Assembly: GCF_004352855.1 (NCBI RefSeq)
Contig: NZ_SJSC01000005.1
Coordinates: forward strand, 62,001 to 126,000
DNA from: Marinomonas sp. KMM3893
GTDB taxonomy: Bacteria; Pseudomonadota; Gammaproteobacteria; Pseudomonadales; Marinomonadaceae
Length of the DNA stretch: 64,000 nucleotides
Direction: 5' to 3'
Shown here: one piece after another, positions 53,316-62,812 of the stretch
Layout of the letters: every line of letters starts with the position of its first letter
Numbering within the stretch: the first letter of the stretch is position 1
Translations under genes and position numbers: made by a program
The notes under the pieces: generated by a model
Databases searched by the model: none
What the model was told of the DNA's origin: nothing
Seen by the model: the letters and a program-made list of their open reading frames with translations, nothing else

Positions 53316-55506
53316 TTGGGAACATCCGCTCCATCATACTTTTCGCTTCGGCAATTTGTTTATCATTACCCGTGGATACTACATCCTCAAGTATAACACG
53401 CGCACCCTCATCGTCGCCCATATCCATGTAAGCTCGCGCCAAATCTAACTTGGTCGCTATTTCGTCGCCGCTGGCATCAAAAAAGTCGAACTCTTCTTCC
53501 TCATCATCAACGTCTGCGCCTTCGGCGGCTTCTGCCTCTCCGAATGAAGGCACATCGATGTCGGCCAAATCGTCTTGGGCTTCGGCTAAGGTTTCTTCAA
53601 TACTGGATGCCAAAGACTCATCTGGCGTTTTATCAAACAACGCAGACTCATCAACCGCGTCTTGTTCATCATCGTTTAGCAAACTAGAAACAAAAGATTC
53701 TTCTTCACTGAATTCGCCGCCTTCTTCTTCGTCAGCCAACTCAGGCTCAGGCTCAGGCTCTACCGTCGGCACTTCATCGTCAGGAATGGCTTCTAATTCT
53801 GGTTCTAGATCGCCAAAGCCACTGTCCAGATCATCGTCTTCCGCCAACTCATCCATTTGCTCATCTAATGATGCAAATGGATCATCCAAGTCATCGTCGA
53901 TAATCTCTTCTTGACGTTCTTCTGGAAGCTCTTCTTCCGGCAAAGACAAATCTTCTGCGAAGTCGAATATTTCATCGTCCAGATCTTGCTCTTCAACGCT
54001 ATCGTCCAGTAACGCTTCTTCCGTATCCGATCCATCCAGATCAAAATTGAAAGGATCTTCTTCTGGCATTTCCTCTTGTTCTTCCGCTTTCGCAGCAACC
54101 ACTGGCGCACTAGCAGCGGCGGCGGCAACCGCAGCAGGCGCTGCTAAGTCAAATTCGTCTGAAGCAGGTTTAGCCTCGTCTTTCTTTTTCCCTAGGCGGC
54201 GCATCAACAAGCCCCCTAAGAAACCAAATAACAGCAACACAACGGCGGCGATAGACACCACAATCGGATTACCAAAAATTTTGTTTTTAAGTGAATTTTC
54301 TTCCGCTTGCTCTTTGACTCTGCGAGCTTGATCCGCTTCTAGCAGCTGATCAACAGTGTTCTTTTGCTCCTGCAACGACTGCTGCGCACTGGCAAACTGT
54401 TTCTCAAGTTCTGCCATTTGCTTATCTTTCAACGCAATCAGTTTTTGCAAGGTCTCTAATTGCTTATTAAGATCACCAAGCTGACTTGAGAGGTCTTCTT
54501 TTTCACGTTTTTCTTTATCCAGCATTTCTTCAGCAGCGGACAACTTAGTGTTTAAATTCGCAACACTTTGACCGTTACCCGCATTCGAACTCGCACTGCC
54601 TTCAGGCAATAGACTTTGCCCAGATGACAGGGTCAATTTATCGGAATCTGATACCGGTGACTGAGAAGCGCCTTTGGCTTTCGCCTGCGTGTTCATTTGC
54701 GCGCGTTCTATTTTTGATTTGTTCGCCGCAACACCCTTCAGCGCCATCCATGCTCTATGCTGACGATTAAATTCTTTTTGCGAAAGGGATTTATTAAACA
54801 GAGCGATCTGCTGCTCCGTCGGCAAGCGAAGAACAACCCCTTCTTTAAGCAAATTGATATTATCTGAGTAGAACGCATTTTTGTTCAATGCTTGAATGGC
54901 CATCATGGTTTGATAAATATTCAAGCTATTTGAACGCTGATTTTTATCCGCAATCGACCATAAGGTATTGCCTCTCGTGGTAAAAATATTACCCCGTGAT
55001 GGCATCTGCTCAGCGCTGGAGGCGGCATCACGAAAGACCGTATTCGAAGAGGCTTGCTGAGAAGGAAGCTTAGCTGAACGCACTAACTCTTTTTGGGCTT
55101 TATCAACCAAAGCGGATTGATTGAGCGGCGCTTGATACTCACGCACCACCTGTCCGCTAGGCCAGCGAGCCGCCAAGACGAAGTGCAGTTCTTTTTCTTT
55201 AATGGGCTGTGCGGACGTCACCGCAATGACCAGACCTTTGCCGTTATTCGCTCGTTGCACATTAAATTTGAGCAATGACAAATCGGCAGCAGGCGCAAAA
55301 CCAGCCTGACGGAACTCACCTTCACTGCCCAAGCGAACCAAAATATCTTCAGGCGTCAAAACGCCATAATCAGAGAGCGCAATCTGCCCTCGAAAAGGTT
55401 CATCCAGATTTGATTGAGAAGTTAATTCACCCAGCTCCAATGCGTAACCGCTCGACACATAAAATGCCCCCGTAACGGCCAGACTAATGAGGGTTTTTCT
55501 GAGCAT
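53308..55506 (-). CDS. fimV: FimV-like peptidoglycan-binding polar hub protein
   Basis: I place the start at ATG 55504-55506 (732 residues) rather than 87 bp upstream, since it is preceded by AAGGGAA and begins a signal peptide (MLRKTLISLAVTGAF, cleavage near residue 22). The mature N-terminus LELGELTSQSNLDEPFRGQI is the FimV signature. A LysM-like segment (TRGNTLWSIADKNQ), a coiled coil, one TM helix (VVSIAAVVLLLFGFLGGLL), a long very acidic cytoplasmic region and the C-terminal FimV TPR motif (KLDLARAYMDMGDDEGARVI) follow. FimV organises type IV pili and polar signalling in Pseudomonas. Confidence 0.93.
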   Translation of the reverse strand: MLRKTLISLAVTGAFYVSSGYALELGELTSQSNLDEPFRGQIALSDYGVLTPEDILVRLGSEGEFRQAGFAPAADLSLLKFNVQRANNGKGLVIAVTSAQPIKEKELHFVLAARWPSGQVVREYQAPLNQSALVDKAQKELVRSAKLPSQQASSNTVFRDAASSAEQMPSRGNIFTTRGNTLWSIADKNQRSNSLNIYQTMMAIQALNKNAFYSDNINLLKEGVVLRLPTEQQIALFNKSLSQKEFNRQHRAWMALKGVAANKSKIERAQMNTQAKAKGASQSPVSDSDKLTLSSGQSLLPEGSASSNAGNGQSVANLNTKLSAAEEMLDKEKREKEDLSSQLGDLNKQLETLQKLIALKDKQMAELEKQFASAQQSLQEQKNTVDQLLEADQARRVKEQAEENSLKNKIFGNPIVVSIAAVVLLLFGFLGGLLMRRLGKKKDEAKPASDEFDLAAPAAVAAAAASAPVVAAKAEEQEEMPEEDPFNFDLDGSDTEEALLDDSVEEQDLDDEIFDFAEDLSLPEEELPEERQEEIIDDDLDDPFASLDEQMDELAEDDDLDSGFGDLEPELEAIPDDEVPTVEPEPEPELADEEEGGEFSEEESFVSSLLNDDEQDAVDESALFDKTPDESLASSIEETLAEAQDDLADIDVPSFGEAEAAEGADVDDEEEEFDFFDASGDEIATKLDLARAYMDMGDDEGARVILEDVVSTGNDKQIAEAKSMMERMFPSD

Positions 55507-55652
55507 AATATTCCCTTCTTGTTCAAAAATGGCGATAAATACTAATCTAAGTATCTTACACGACTCGCTATTTATCAATAGCTTTAGAATCAATGGTTTG
55601 TCTTATAATATAAGATTCGAATAATCGTCTAAATAGTCTACAATTTTACCCT

Positions 55653-56375
55653 TTAAATGCGAATAAAGTCCTCTCGATAGAGAAACCCTTGTACATAATC
55701 CACACCCATCAATGTCGCAAACGCCAAATCCTGGTCCGTTTCCACGCCTTCTAAAATCACACTTTTGCCCGTGGCGTGAGCAAAATCAATTATCTTAGAG
55801 ACAAACACCATATAGCGTTTATCATCTTGCATTTTAAGAACATGCTTATCAAGTTTAATCCATTCCACCAATTGCATAACAGAAACCGATAACATGGATC
55901 TAGGGTTACACAAATCGTCTAATGCTGTACCTATCCCCAAATTACTAAAGGTCTCTATCATCGACAAACTCATCAAGGCATCGTTAATCTCAGAGTTCTC
56001 AATTAACTCCACCACAACCCGCCCTTTTCCGACTTGCTGAATCGCCCCTAGAATTGGATTATCCAGCACTTCACCACCACAGGCATAAAAGGCATCTTGA
56101 TCCAAATTAACAAACACCTGATGATTTTTGGGCATGTGCTCTAGCTGCAAACACTTTTGCGCGTATTCCACCTGATACAAGGACAATGGATTATCATGCA
56201 AAGAAGAATAAACAAGATCTGGACGTATTGCCTTTCCCGTCACATCATAAAATCGAGAAAGCGCCTCGTAAGCCACCACTTCATTTGTTTTCAACTTAAC
56301 AATAGGCTGATACTCCACCCCAAATCGTTGATGCTCAATCAAATCCAACAACACACCATTCAACAAGTGAGGCAC
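55653..56375 (-). CDS. Stand-alone EAL-domain protein
   Basis: 240 residues, almost only an EAL domain and no membrane segment. The EAL motif (37-39, YEALSRF), the Asn/Asp of VNLD, the Glu of ELIEN, Asp153-Asp154, Lys174 (IKLD), Glu209 (EGVE) and the closing VQGF are present, so most metal and catalytic positions are kept. However, loop 6, normally DDFGTG, is DDLCNP. Activity is therefore uncertain; it may be a weak phosphodiesterase or a c-di-GMP-responsive effector. It is next to fimV, which could place it at the cell pole. Confidence 0.85.
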   Translation of the reverse strand: MPHLLNGVLLDLIEHQRFGVEYQPIVKLKTNEVVAYEALSRFYDVTGKAIRPDLVYSSLHDNPLSLYQVEYAQKCLQLEHMPKNHQVFVNLDQDAFYACGGEVLDNPILGAIQQVGKGRVVVELIENSEINDALMSLSMIETFSNLGIGTALDDLCNPRSMLSVSVMQLVEWIKLDKHVLKMQDDKRYMVFVSKIIDFAHATGKSVILEGVETDQDLAFATLMGVDYVQGFLYREDFIRI

Positions 56376-56449
56376 TCAATTCTTCCTTTTTTAGAAAATA
56401 GACAAAACAAAAGAAGATAATAGTTCTCATTAACAAAAAAATAAAGCAC

Positions 56450-56477
56450 AAAAAAAAGCCCCGCATGAGCGAGGCTT
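56450..56477 (-). terminator. Intrinsic terminator of groESL
   Basis: 9-bp stem AAGCCTCGC with GCGGGGCTT on the minus strand (one G-T pair), 4-base loop, followed by a long T-run (A-run on plus). Confidence 0.88.
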
Positions 56478-56504
56478 CTTTTGTATCAATGACTTAGGCG
56501 ATGA

Positions 56505-58178
<1,674 letters not shown>

Positions 58179-58208
58179 TTATGAATCGTAATAGAACTGT
58201 GGGACGAA

Positions 58209-58499
58209 TTAGGCTTCAATAACGCCGTAAATTTCATCTTCTTTCATGATAAGCAGTTCTTCACCTTCGATTTTAACGGTTTGACCGGAGTACTGGCCAA
58301 ACAACACGGTGTCACCCACTTTAACGGCCAAAGCTTGCACATCGCCATTTGATTGAATACGGCCAGTGCCAACAGCTAAAACCTCGCCTTGAGTAGGCTT
58401 TTCTGTAGCAGATCCTGGTAAAACAATACCAGATGCAGTTGTTGTTTCTTCTTCTTTACGTCGAACAACGACACGATCGTGCAAAGGACGAATATTCAT
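58209..58499 (-). CDS. groS: Co-chaperonin GroES
   Basis: 96 residues. [14 protein letters not shown] opens the protein and the mobile loop [18 protein letters not shown] contacts GroEL. TTGGAGAGA precedes the ATG. A short 5-bp hairpin (58529-58543) and a candidate promoter lie upstream. Confidence 0.98.
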   Translation of the reverse strand: MNIRPLHDRVVVRRKEEETTTASGIVLPGSATEKPTQGEVLAVGTGRIQSNGDVQALAVKVGDTVLFGQYSGQTVKIEGEELLIMKEDEIYGVIEA

Positions 58500-58528
58500 T
58501 GATCAATCTCTCCAATTAAAAAACAATA

Positions 58529-58543
58529 CCAGGACTCCCCTGG
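58529..58543 (-). promoter_or_regulatory. Short hairpin in the groESL leader
   Basis: CCAGG-GGAGT-CCTGG on the minus strand, about 30 nt before the groES ATG and upstream of, not over, the ribosome-binding site. Confidence 0.45.
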
Positions 58544-58588
58544 CAGGACTACACTCACCTACTAAGGCAAGTAACTATATCGAACTCT

Positions 58589-58616
58589 TATATACGGCTA
58601 ACAAAAAGCATTTCAA
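58589..58616 (-). promoter_or_regulatory. Candidate groESL promoter
   Basis: On the minus strand TTGAAA, 16 bp, TATATA. The same region, GTTGAAA then 13 bp then CCGTATAT, is also a partial match to the heat-shock sigma-32 consensus (CTTGAA-N13-15-CCCCAT). It lies about 90 bp before groES, just after the fxsA stop. Confidence 0.45.
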
Positions 58617-58629
58617 CCCTTAACCGTAA

Positions 58630-59109
58630 TTATTTTTTATCAATTAAATCATGGTCATCTTTCGATTCTCTGGAATACTCACCATCAAATACATCCCCTC
58701 TTTTCTCGGAGTATTGACCGCCTTGAGTTCCCCATTGACCACCGCGCTTCATCATAGAAGCAATAAAATTCACCACTAAGCCTGCGGCCACTAATTTACG
58801 CACTGGCGGAATCAACAATAACCCACCAATCGCGTCAGTCATAAAGCCAGGAATCAAAAGACACAAGCCAGCAAAAAGCAACATAATGCCTTCTGCTACT
58901 TCAGAAGCGGGTAATTCGCCGCGGCGCATTTTTTCTTGCGCCTTCATAGAAGTCTCTAAACCTTGCTTACGAATCAAGGTCACCCCTAGAATAGCGGTCA
59001 GGAAAACCAACCCAATGGTTGGTAAGGCGCCAATGCTACCCCCCACTTTAATCAAGAGTGTTAACTCAATGACTGGAATTAGAATAAAAAGTAACAGCGC
59101 AAATCTCAT
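58630..59109 (-). CDS. fxsA: FxsA family membrane protein
   Basis: I place the start at ATG 59107-59109 (159 residues, MRFALLLFILIPVIEL), which has GAAGGT upstream; the longer frame adds 20 residues without family likeness. Three to four hydrophobic helices, with RKQGLETSMKAQEKM and ELPASEVAEGIMLLFAG as FxsA blocks. In Escherichia coli FxsA overproduction relieves F-plasmid exclusion of phage T7; its normal role is unclear. fxsA next to groESL is conserved. Confidence 0.9.
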   Translation of the reverse strand: MRFALLLFILIPVIELTLLIKVGGSIGALPTIGLVFLTAILGVTLIRKQGLETSMKAQEKMRRGELPASEVAEGIMLLFAGLCLLIPGFMTDAIGGLLLIPPVRKLVAAGLVVNFIASMMKRGGQWGTQGGQYSEKRGDVFDGEYSRESKDDHDLIDKK

Positions 59110-59157
59110 ATTTACCTTCTTTATATTAAGTTCAATTACGTATCTGAGGGCGAAGCG

Positions 59158-59466
59158 GTGACTAATCAAGCAATAGACAACTTTAAATCACAAGTCTTTT
59201 TAATTTTAAACAACGTCCCTCGTGGGGAATGCATTGCTTATGGGGAATTAGCCGCGCTAGCCGGTTTCCCAAATCACGCCAGACAGGTGGGCGCCATAAT
59301 GAAAAACCTACCTAAAGACACAAACTTACCATGGCATCGCGTGGTTAACGCTCAAAAAAGAATCAGCTTCCCTGAAAACACAGAAGGCTATTTAAGACAA
59401 AAAGAGAAATTAGAGCAGGAAGGCTGGGTAATTATCGGCACTAAACTTGCCATGAAGACAGACTAA
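59158..59466 (+). CDS. Alkyltransferase-like protein (ATL, MGMT family without cysteine)
   Basis: 102 residues. The DNA-binding MGMT C-terminal domain is intact: GECIAYGELAALAGFPNHARQVG with the arginine finger, and then LPWHRVVNAQ. The active PCHRV cysteine is replaced by Trp59, the mark of alkyltransferase-like proteins, which bind O6-alkylguanine and hand it to nucleotide excision repair. The start is GTG at 59158 with GAGGG upstream. Divergent from fxsA. Confidence 0.92.
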   Translation: MTNQAIDNFKSQVFLILNNVPRGECIAYGELAALAGFPNHARQVGAIMKNLPKDTNLPWHRVVNAQKRISFPENTEGYLRQKEKLEQEGWVIIGTKLAMKTD

Positions 59467-59519
59467 CACAAAAACCAAGAGGACCAGGCGAAAAACACCA
59501 CACCCAAAAAGAGAAATAG

Positions 59520-59545
59520 AATGCCAAACTCATCCGTTTGGCATT
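59520..59545 (-). terminator. Terminator of the yajQ gene
   Basis: 10-bp perfect stem AATGCCAAAC with GTTTGGCATT, 6-base loop; the minus-strand flank is T-rich. It lies 21 bp after the yajQ stop. Confidence 0.75.
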
Positions 59546-59566
59546 GGTACCAGAAGCGACGAAGAA

Positions 59567-60052
59567 CTAGTCGCGAAAGTTAGTAAATTGCACTGGCTGA
59601 TTCAAATCTGCGCCACGCAACAACGCCATAACCTGCTGCAGATCATCACGCTTTTTACCGGTCACACGCAATTGCTCACCTTGGATCTGCGCCTGAACCT
59701 TGATTTTGCTTTCTTTGATCATTTTAACAATGCGCTTTGCTTCGTCGGTCTCAAGACCTTCTTTCATTTTCACATCTTGAGCGACTTTCATATTGCCTTT
59801 TACAATATCGCCTTTCTCCATACTCTTTAGATCAATACCGCGCGCCACTAGCTTTTGGTTCAAAATATCAGAAAGCTGACGCAATTGAACTTCCGCCTCT
59901 GCGTGCATAACAACGCTGGATTTATCTTTCACTTCAAAGCTTGCTTTTACCCCTTTGAAATCATACCGTGTGGTAATTTCTCTGTTTGCTTGGTCAACGG
60001 CATTGGTCACTTCGTGCCAGTCCAGTTCGGAAACAACGTCAAATGATGGCAT
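59567..60052 (-). CDS. yajQ: YajQ family nucleotide-binding protein
   Basis: I place the start at ATG 60050-60052 (161 residues, [15 protein letters not shown]), preceded by AAAGGAG; the longer in-frame extension is not conserved and runs into the divergent panE region. [32 protein letters not shown] and [21 protein letters not shown] are YajQ motifs. Some family members bind cyclic-di-GMP and act as transcriptional co-regulators; others bind nucleic acid. Confidence 0.92.
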   Translation of the reverse strand: MPSFDVVSELDWHEVTNAVDQANREITTRYDFKGVKASFEVKDKSSVVMHAEAEVQLRQLSDILNQKLVARGIDLKSMEKGDIVKGNMKVAQDVKMKEGLETDEAKRIVKMIKESKIKVQAQIQGEQLRVTGKKRDDLQQVMALLRGADLNQPVQFTNFRD

Positions 60053-60137
60053 TTTTATGCTCCTTTGCATGTTCAATGATTGATTTGGGCGCGATAATAA
60101 CAGGGATTGAAATAAAATACCTAATGGAACTCCTACT

Positions 60138-61082
60138 ATGAAAACCACACCTTGGCTTGTTGTCGGTGCCGGCGCCATTGGTCTGCTCTGGACTTGCAAA
60201 CTTAAAAAGCTCGGCTTCAATGTCCATTTAGTTTATCGAAAAGAAGATCCCAGCAATACACTCACCCTAGATGAGTCACTGGCAGGCGCAGAAGACGCCC
60301 CCACATTGTCCGAATACAAAATCAAACGCTTCAAGGCCTCCCAGCTAAAACCCACTTACGACAAAGTGCTGTTTTGCACCAAAGCCTACGACCTAGTAGA
60401 CGCTTACCAGTCCGTTGCAGAACACATAAGCGACACCGCCGACATCGCCTGCCTTTGTAATGGCCTTGGGGTTCAAGACCGCTTGCAACAGAGCATCAAA
60501 CCAACACAAACTTTGTGGGCTGGCACAACCAGCGAAGGCGCCTTAAAAATCGCACCGAACAAGGTCAAACACACAGGACTTGGCGACACCTATTTTGGCC
60601 CATGGCGCCCTGAAGACACAGACAAAACATTCCCCATCCCCGATCTAACCGTCGCCAACATCCACCAAAGACTGATCGAGAAATTGGCAGTAAACGCCAT
60701 TATCAATCCGATCACCGCCATTTACGGCATCCAAAACGGCGACATTTTGCACAGCGACTACAAGACTCTGTTTAAAACAGCCACCGCTGAGCTGGCCACT
60801 TTTTTCACCCAATCTGACTTTTCATTGCTTGAATACAGCAAACATCTCAACACGGACAATCTCATCAATCGTATTTCGACCGTTGCCCAACTGACACGTT
60901 TAAATCGCTCCTCCATGCACGAAGACTTACGATTAAAAAGACAAACCGAAAACGAATTTATTTCTGGTTATTTGGTTGAACAAAGCAACAACGCATTGCC
61001 CATTCAAGCCGCTCTCTACCAAGCCATCGCACAACCCGAACAGCGTGAAGAAATCAAAAAAAAGCTACTAAACACCGTTTAG
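60138..61082 (+). CDS. panE: 2-dehydropantoate 2-reductase
   Basis: 314 residues. NADPH-binding GAGAIG (10-15), CNGLGVQD in the middle, the substrate region [20 protein letters not shown] and the C-terminal [23 protein letters not shown] match ketopantoate reductase. It makes pantoate for pantothenate and CoA. Some paralogues reduce other keto acids, so panE is probable rather than certain. Its last codons form part of the terminator stem. Confidence 0.87.
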   Translation: MKTTPWLVVGAGAIGLLWTCKLKKLGFNVHLVYRKEDPSNTLTLDESLAGAEDAPTLSEYKIKRFKASQLKPTYDKVLFCTKAYDLVDAYQSVAEHISDTADIACLCNGLGVQDRLQQSIKPTQTLWAGTTSEGALKIAPNKVKHTGLGDTYFGPWRPEDTDKTFPIPDLTVANIHQRLIEKLAVNAIINPITAIYGIQNGDILHSDYKTLFKTATAELATFFTQSDFSLLEYSKHLNTDNLINRISTVAQLTRLNRSSMHEDLRLKRQTENEFISGYLVEQSNNALPIQAALYQAIAQPEQREEIKKKLLNTV

Positions 61083-61092
61083 TAGCTTTTTT
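61056..61092. terminator. Terminator overlapping the panE stop codon
   Basis: GCTACTAAAC (61064-61073), loop ACC, GTTTAGTAGC (61077-61086), then TTTTTT; an A-run on the left allows use by the convergent cvfB gene. The stem includes the panE stop codon at 61080-61082. Confidence 0.9.
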
Positions 61093-61155
61093 AAAAAACG
61101 CTGGACGTGCATTTGATGCGCCCTCAACAAGCAGCACATAAAATACACAAAGACG

Positions 61156-61989
61156 TTAGATCTTGCTGATTTTTTCTTTTGTCAGCGTGATTTTCTTGTC
61201 TTTATAAAGGGCGCCCAAGGCTTTCTTATAGGTCGCTTTACTCACCTTGAAGACCGCATAAATGGCTTCTGGAGACGCTTTATCGGTTAATGGCGACTCA
61301 CCGTTGTGCGCGTCTAGATAGTCCAAAATATCATCCAAAATATTTCGTACTTTCTTATAGCCAACTTCTTGAAGACTTAAATCGATTTTACCATCTTCGC
61401 GAATTCGCTTGATAAACCCGGTGGTTTTTTCGCCCTTACGAAGCTGTCTAAAGGCATCTTCGAAAAACAACACGCCCCAAAAGCGATTATCAATCACACA
61501 TTTAAAGCCGATATTGGTTTTGTCACCAATGATAATATTCACTTTTTCGCCGACTTTATACGGTGCTTCTTCGCGATTCAGCAAAGCATCCACTCGCGTC
61601 GTCGCCACGATACGGTTGGTAATATTATCTAGATAGATGAAAAGTAAATGCGTTTCACCCTCTTCCACTCGATTCTTTTGCTGACTAAAAGGCACCAATA
61701 AATCTTTCGGCAACCCCCAATCAAAAAAGGCACCCACCTGATTCACGGCAATCGCCGTTAACGCAGCAAATTCGCCCACTTGTGCTTTTGGAAGCTCCGT
61801 TGTCGCGATCAGCTTGTCATCTGAATCTAAATAAACAAACACTTCTACGTCCTGACCCACTTGAAGGTCTTTAGGAACGTATCGTTTAGGCAATAAAACC
61901 TCACCTAATTCATCGGCGTCTAGATAAACACCAAACTCTTTTTCTTTTACGACTCTTAATGTATTTAAGCGCCCAATTTGTGTAGCCAT
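61156..61989 (-). CDS. cvfB: CvfB-like S1 RNA-binding protein
   Basis: 277 residues, several OB/S1-like beta domains and a C-terminal winged helix (SPEAIYAVFKVSKATYKKALGALYKDKKI). IGRLNTLRVVKEKEFGVYLD, QVGAFFDWGLPKDLLVPFS and GFIKRIREDGKIDLSLQ are CvfB/YitL family blocks. In Staphylococcus it binds RNA and affects virulence gene expression; in gammaproteobacteria the role is not defined. 55 bp after the DUF1415 gene on the same strand. Confidence 0.87.
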   Translation of the reverse strand: MATQIGRLNTLRVVKEKEFGVYLDADELGEVLLPKRYVPKDLQVGQDVEVFVYLDSDDKLIATTELPKAQVGEFAALTAIAVNQVGAFFDWGLPKDLLVPFSQQKNRVEEGETHLLFIYLDNITNRIVATTRVDALLNREEAPYKVGEKVNIIIGDKTNIGFKCVIDNRFWGVLFFEDAFRQLRKGEKTTGFIKRIREDGKIDLSLQEVGYKKVRNILDDILDYLDAHNGESPLTDKASPEAIYAVFKVSKATYKKALGALYKDKKITLTKEKISKI

Positions 61990-62044
61990 GAAGTCTCCGG
62001 CATTAAGTTTTTACGCATTATAGCCAATCATTATCAAGCCCAAA

Positions 62045-62605
62045 CTAATCGTCTGATACCTGCATACTGTTGGATAATATTTTTTCCAATTTCTCTTTTC
62101 CCATCTCTTCCATCACATCTATATTGCGTTCTGGAATGGCGTCGGTATCACCATAAAACTCAATGGCTTTTTCGACACTTGCCTCACGCAACAAATGCAA
62201 CATAGGATAAGGAGAGCGATTGGAGTAATTTGAAACATCTTCCGGCTCAGTGCCAGAAAAACAGTAATTTGGATGAAAGGTCGCCAATTGATACACGCCC
62301 TCACACTCTTGTTCCAACATGATATTTTCCGCTAGATCCACAAAATCTAAATAACGATAAAAATCACTAAACAAGGTCGGAAACACAAGAATCGTGGTTT
62401 CCGTTTCTGGGTGCTCATCCAACCAATGCACCTCAGACATTAATTCTTCCAGCGCCACTTGCGACTTTTTAGAGCGCACAACGACAAATCGAACGCTTTC
62501 TCGCTCCATTTCACGCTTCGCGAAAGGGCAAACATTTAAGCCCACAATAAAATCATTCACCCACTTAATGGTTTGGGTGGTTACCAGCTCATCTGACAAA
62601 TGCAT
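62045..62605 (-). CDS. DUF1415 family protein
   Basis: 186 residues, soluble. WVNDFIVGLNVCPFAKRE near the start and TFHPNYCF, NRSPYPMLHLLREASVEKA match DUF1415. The CPFA stretch is a conserved cysteine-containing motif. The function of this family is unknown to me. Likely co-transcribed with cvfB. Confidence 0.87.
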   Translation of the reverse strand: MHLSDELVTTQTIKWVNDFIVGLNVCPFAKREMERESVRFVVVRSKKSQVALEELMSEVHWLDEHPETETTILVFPTLFSDFYRYLDFVDLAENIMLEQECEGVYQLATFHPNYCFSGTEPEDVSNYSNRSPYPMLHLLREASVEKAIEFYGDTDAIPERNIDVMEEMGKEKLEKILSNSMQVSDD

Positions 62606-62681
62606 GATTATCTTCTTCCTATGGTTTTGCCATTTTAGAGCAAAGCACCTAACGGGTCTAACTTAACTCGCCATGAAATAA

Positions 62682-62699
62682 GGTTTCGATTTCGAAACC
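62682..62699. promoter_or_regulatory. Palindrome upstream of srmB
   Basis: GGTTTCGA-TT-TCGAAACC, perfect 8-bp arms, 114 bp before the srmB ATG and next to TATAAAA. Candidate operator or mRNA-leader hairpin. Confidence 0.4.
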
Positions 62700-62812
62700 C
62701 TATAAAACAAGGTATTATTTAAGATATGCAGCCCATTACACGAGTACTTTACCGGTAATGAGAACGAAAACATTCACTTGCTGCTCCTTTTTCCTCGCAA
62801 CAGAGAGTTTAC

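Noticed and set aside
53450-53914. A 154-codon serine-rich ORF on the plus strand inside fimV
   Set aside because: It is the antisense image of the acidic Asp/Glu-rich region of FimV; the codon bias of GAA/GAT produces long Ser-rich frames on the other strand.
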